Source of the DNA: Acidobacterium capsulatum ATCC 51196
GTDB taxonomy: Bacteria > Acidobacteriota > Terriglobia > Terriglobales > Acidobacteriaceae
NCBI RefSeq assembly: GCF_000022565.1
Contig: NC_012483.1
Span: 3,720,001 to 3,784,000, forward strand
DNA length: 64,000 nucleotides
Direction: 5' to 3'
Shown: positions 61,113 through 64,000 of the stretch, piece after piece
Position numbering within the stretch: position 1 is the first letter of the stretch
How the letters are laid out: each line of letters starts with the position of its first letter
The notes under the pieces: generated by a model
Seen by the model: the letters and a program-made list of their open reading frames with translations, nothing else
Told to the model about the DNA's origin: nothing
The model's database searches: none
Made by a program: the position numbers and the translations under genes

Positions 61113-63479
61113 CTACAAGGTTTCTCCTCTGGCAAAACGATCGATGCCGTCTGCCAATCCATACTTCGCAATCAGCTTCGAGCGGAGCACACGGTCTTTC
61201 GGCTTGGTGGTGAAGGTGGCGTAACTGCGTTTGTCGAGATTGAGGATCACGACCTTGGTCAATCCATCGCGGCGGATATAGAGCGCTTCGCGATCCTGCA
61301 AGCTCTCGAAAAGCGCGATTTGTTGTTCATTCAACTTGAACAACTCCGCATAGCGCTTCCGATTGAAGGTCGCGTCTTTCAGGAATAGGAATGACGAGCA
61401 GGAGTTCACGATGGAATCGGCATTGTCGCCCAGGTCGTCGGCCGATTGCCCGATAAGGGTCACGCCGCCGAGATTCTTGCGGACAGTCTTAATGGAGGTC
61501 AATGCGCCTTCGAGCAACTGCCGGTTCTTCATCGAAGAAAAGATCTCTTCGACCAGGATGTGCTTGGGCACGCCGAGATTGGCGGGGTCGTAGAGCACAT
61601 CGTTAATTCGCCGAAGAATCCAGACCATCAACGGCTCGATTAAATCGGCATACTGCTCATTGTTGACGCCCGCGAAATCGAAGCACTGCACACGCGAAAA
61701 TGACAGGCTGTCTTCCACGTTGTCGAAGATGGCATGATAGACACCGCCACGAACCCATTTTGCGAGGTAGCGGTCGAGCTTCTTCGGAAGGTAGAGATTC
61801 GAGAGTCGGCGATTCTCGGGGTCGAGCAGGTACATATCCCGCACAGCCTTATGAATCACGTCGTCGTCTTCCGGCTCTAGCGCTGCTCCGCCGTTTGTGA
61901 GCAGCAGTTTGACGAACGAGTAAAGGAACTTGATGTTGCTTTCCGTCGGCTCCAGGGCGAAGGGATTGACGCGGGGGCCGTCTTTGCCGATGCGGTCAAC
62001 CCGCCCGCCGTACAGTTCGACGACACTCTCGTAGCTACCGCCGATATCGAAGATGTAAGTGAAGCCACCGTACTTCTGCTCCAGAGCAACGAGCGCATTG
62101 CCGTGGACCGACTTCCCGGACCCTGTAGGACCGAGGATAAGCATCACTCGCACGCCATCCACATACACATCCTGAAAGAAGGGCGTCCGCGTGCGTGTTT
62201 CAAGAACATTGAGATATTCCGCATCGAGATCGTCGGAGTGAGGGTGTCCGAGGTGCGGAGCGAACAGCGAGGACAGCCGCGCATGATGCTCCTCACTTAA
62301 CCACAGCGGGAAGACGTTGAACTTCGCGTTGCCGGGGAACATCGCATAGAACGCAGACAAATTGCCAAGAGTCTCCTCAATGATCTGCGCCCGTGCATCG
62401 ACGAAGATACGATGGACGGCAGGAGCGACATCGCGCAGTTGCTCCGGGCTGCGTGCGGATACGAGCAGCCGGAGCGAGTATTCGCCCTGGGCTTTCTGAT
62501 CGAGCGAGCGGATGACCTCGCTCAGGTCATCGACGCTGCTGTTGGCGGCCTTTGCCCCGGCCCCGGCATCGAGCGACGGGAAGTTGCGTCCGCTCATCAC
62601 CCGCGTCAGCACACCGACTTTGAAGAAGTTGATGAACTTTTCCTGCGCGTTGATCTCCCGGCGCGCGGCCGTTGTGGACTTCGGCCGCCAGGTCGAGCAG
62701 AGGATGCTGTCGCAATCGAGGGTCATGAGATTGGAAAAGAGGCACGGTCTTGACGCCTCCGGCGTCGTCTTGAGCGAGAACATCTGCACATAGCGTCTGC
62801 CGATGCGCAGATGATCGCTTTGCCATACGACCGGGCTCTTCACGATCTGCCGGTCTACGCCGCCATTGTTGCGGAGCTGATCGGCGGAAGCCCATTCTTC
62901 CAGGTTGAACAGGTAGGAAAAGAATTGGAATGCAGCATCCTTATTGAGCAGCTTCAGGCCTATCGAACGCCTAAGATGGCCCTCCAGAATGGTCGCTGTC
63001 TTTTGCAGTTCTGCGAGCATTCGTGAATTGTTCGCGGTATGTTCCTTCGGCTTCTGCTCAAAGGCTCGGATCTTCGACGGCTCTATCGTCAGGCACCAGT
63101 GGAGATCGATGCGCCGGAAGCCAGCCGTCTGACCGAGGAAGTTCAGACGGTCATCGACAAACACCTGCGTGACCGGGTTGTACTTCTCCTGGCGGGGAAG
63201 ATCGAAGCCGGAGATCACGCGGGTGTACTGGTAGAGGCAGGAACCTTCCGGAAGCCCGCGCAATGCACCCTCGATGGACCGCATCTGCGCATCGAGTTCC
63301 TGGTCGGTCAAACCCTCTTCGTCGGTGCCCGTCAACGAGAGCAGGCATCCGTAGCCGCCGCCTTTGAGCGCAAAAATGTGCTCATTGACGAAGCGTGCAA
63401 TCGGCACAATCGAGCATGCGGCTCCGGCCTTTGCGTACCACGGGACGAATTTTGACTGGCTACTGTTTGCGCGGGTCAT
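61113..63479 (-). CDS. virB4: VirB4/TrbE-like secretion ATPase
   Basis: This 788-residue AAA+ ATPase powers pilus assembly and substrate passage. The N-domain (about 1-400) is a CagE/VirB4 type. Walker A is GPTGSGKSVHG (about 447) and Walker B is KHILVEEIFSSMKNRQL (about 640). A conserved GGVTLIGQSADDLGDNADS block follows near 680. The first residues overlap the virB3 gene by 20 bp. Length is normal for TrbE (about 800). Confidence 0.94.
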   Translation of the reverse strand: MTRANSSQSKFVPWYAKAGAACSIVPIARFVNEHIFALKGGGYGCLLSLTGTDEEGLTDQELDAQMRSIEGALRGLPEGSCLYQYTRVISGFDLPRQEKYNPVTQVFVDDRLNFLGQTAGFRRIDLHWCLTIEPSKIRAFEQKPKEHTANNSRMLAELQKTATILEGHLRRSIGLKLLNKDAAFQFFSYLFNLEEWASADQLRNNGGVDRQIVKSPVVWQSDHLRIGRRYVQMFSLKTTPEASRPCLFSNLMTLDCDSILCSTWRPKSTTAARREINAQEKFINFFKVGVLTRVMSGRNFPSLDAGAGAKAANSSVDDLSEVIRSLDQKAQGEYSLRLLVSARSPEQLRDVAPAVHRIFVDARAQIIEETLGNLSAFYAMFPGNAKFNVFPLWLSEEHHARLSSLFAPHLGHPHSDDLDAEYLNVLETRTRTPFFQDVYVDGVRVMLILGPTGSGKSVHGNALVALEQKYGGFTYIFDIGGSYESVVELYGGRVDRIGKDGPRVNPFALEPTESNIKFLYSFVKLLLTNGGAALEPEDDDVIHKAVRDMYLLDPENRRLSNLYLPKKLDRYLAKWVRGGVYHAIFDNVEDSLSFSRVQCFDFAGVNNEQYADLIEPLMVWILRRINDVLYDPANLGVPKHILVEEIFSSMKNRQLLEGALTSIKTVRKNLGGVTLIGQSADDLGDNADSIVNSCSSFLFLKDATFNRKRYAELFKLNEQQIALFESLQDREALYIRRDGLTKVVILNLDKRSYATFTTKPKDRVLRSKLIAKYGLADGIDRFARGETL

Positions 63480-63723
63480 AGTAACTTTTCTGGCTGAGGC
63501 TCAGGCCCCAGAGCTGAAACATCTTCGGGTGCTTGCGGACAATCAGCCACGCGGATACTGCAAGCGTGGGAAATGCAAGCAAAGCCACCAGACGAAACCC
63601 GACGAGAAAAACCGCTACGCAGACGAATAGGATCGTCATCCATGCGCTGAGGTCGAGGCCCAGTTTGGCCCGCGGCCTGTTGAGCGCCTGATTGATCGGC
63701 AGCGGTTCTCCTCGCCTGGTCAT
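63460..63723 (-). CDS. virB3: VirB3/TrbD-like membrane protein
   Basis: This 87-residue protein opens with the VirB3/TrbD pattern (PINQALNRPRAKLGLDLSAW). One or two membrane helices follow (MTILFVCVAVFLVGFRLVAL and AFPTLAVSAWLIV), and it ends in a charged tail. It anchors VirB4 to the membrane. The end overlaps virB4, and the start is 12 bp after the pilin gene. Confidence 0.88.
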   Translation of the reverse strand: MTRRGEPLPINQALNRPRAKLGLDLSAWMTILFVCVAVFLVGFRLVALLAFPTLAVSAWLIVRKHPKMFQLWGLSLSQKSYYDPRKQ

Positions 63724-63735
63724 GGCCGCTCACCG

Positions 63736-64000
63736 TCACAGTTGCTGGCCGGTAAGGGAGCCAATCCAGCCAGCGCCCCATCCCAGTACGGCAGCGCCAA
63801 AGAGCGCGCCAAATAGTCCTGGGATCGCGTCCTGGAACCGCCCCGTCATCATGCGTATTCCGGCGAAGATCAATCCGCCAAGGCAGATGACCGCACCGGC
63901 ATACATGGCAAAGGTCTGGAAAGTTTGCACCAGCGTGTCCGCACCAGAGAAGTCCATCGTTCCCTGAGCATGGGCTGCGCTGCCCACTGCCATGAATGCC
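63736..64000 (-). CDS. virB2: VirB2/TrbC-like pilin, 5' end outside window
   Basis: The visible part is about 88 residues. It includes the end of a signal peptide (VGSAAHAQG with a plausible cleavage after AHA), then two membrane helices typical of pilins (FAMYAGAVICLGGLIFAGIRM and GLFGALFGAAVLGWGAGW). The frame stays open to the window edge, so the start lies beyond 64000. It is the first gene visible of the T4SS run. Confidence 0.87.
   Translation of the reverse strand, partial: AFMAVGSAAHAQGTMDFSGADTLVQTFQTFAMYAGAVICLGGLIFAGIRMMTGRFQDAIPGLFGALFGAAVLGWGAGWIGSLTGQQL

Noticed and set aside
1-64000. CRISPR array, rRNA or tRNA genes
   Set aside because: No regularly spaced direct repeats and no recognisable rRNA or tRNA sequence were seen by eye; a tRNA scan was not possible here.

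Overview
The window looks like chromosome of a soil acidobacterium (Acidobacteriaceae type). The pointers are a PadR regulator fused in one operon to a MacB/FtsX-type permease of the acidobacterial ADOP kind, and an Oar-like TonB-dependent receptor with an N-terminal carboxypeptidase-regulatory-like domain. No rRNA, tRNA or CRISPR array was recognised. Taxonomy is an inference from family content only.

Region 1 (1-5.3 kb): padR and the permease, then a transcription terminator and a complete group II intron with an intact reverse transcriptase. Region 2 (5.5-20 kb): a lasso-peptide locus in two convergent halves. The plus-strand half encodes an ECF sigma factor, a membrane anti-sigma factor, a TonB receptor and an S9 peptidase that is a candidate lasso isopeptidase. 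The minus-strand half encodes an S24-like protein, a PqqD-like B1, an aminoglycoside-phosphotransferase-like kinase, a B2 leader peptidase, an asparagine-synthetase-like cyclase and a 44-residue candidate precursor. A strong hairpin separates the halves. Region 3 (20-27.2 kb): accessory genes, namely a frameshifted AbiE toxin with its antitoxin, a SnoaL-like protein, a second nucleotidyltransferase toxin with a winged-helix partner, and an Rhs deaminase-toxin fragment with a DUF416 immunity candidate. A group II intron fragment interrupts the Rhs gene.

Region 4 (27.3-64 kb) is an integrated conjugative element (ICE or plasmid) with a defence island as cargo. The type IV secretion genes (virB2, B3, B4, B9, B10, B5, B6, B8, B11), ssb and half of a primase gene lie on the minus strand at 53.6-64 kb. 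The other half of the primase, a relaxosome protein, a TrwB-like coupling protein and a TrwC-like relaxase lie on the plus strand at 29.6-37.6 kb. Two identical 2252-bp IS21-family copies in inverted orientation (27306-29557 and 51309-53560) bracket the segment. The split primase and a shared 6-bp target duplication show that 29.56-51.31 kb was inverted by an IS21 event; restoring it makes the conjugation genes collinear.

The cargo (37.7-51.1 kb) is a dense run of likely antiphage genes: a catalytically dead long Argonaute translationally coupled to a PD-(D/E)XK nuclease, an HNH protein with a DUF5677-like protein, a Gabija-type OLD nuclease/UvrD helicase pair, an unrecognised pair (HEPN-like and HEXXH protein), and a SIR2-family protein. 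The best candidates for something undescribed are the HEPN-like/HEXXH pair and the lasso-type precursor with its kinase and S24-like partner.
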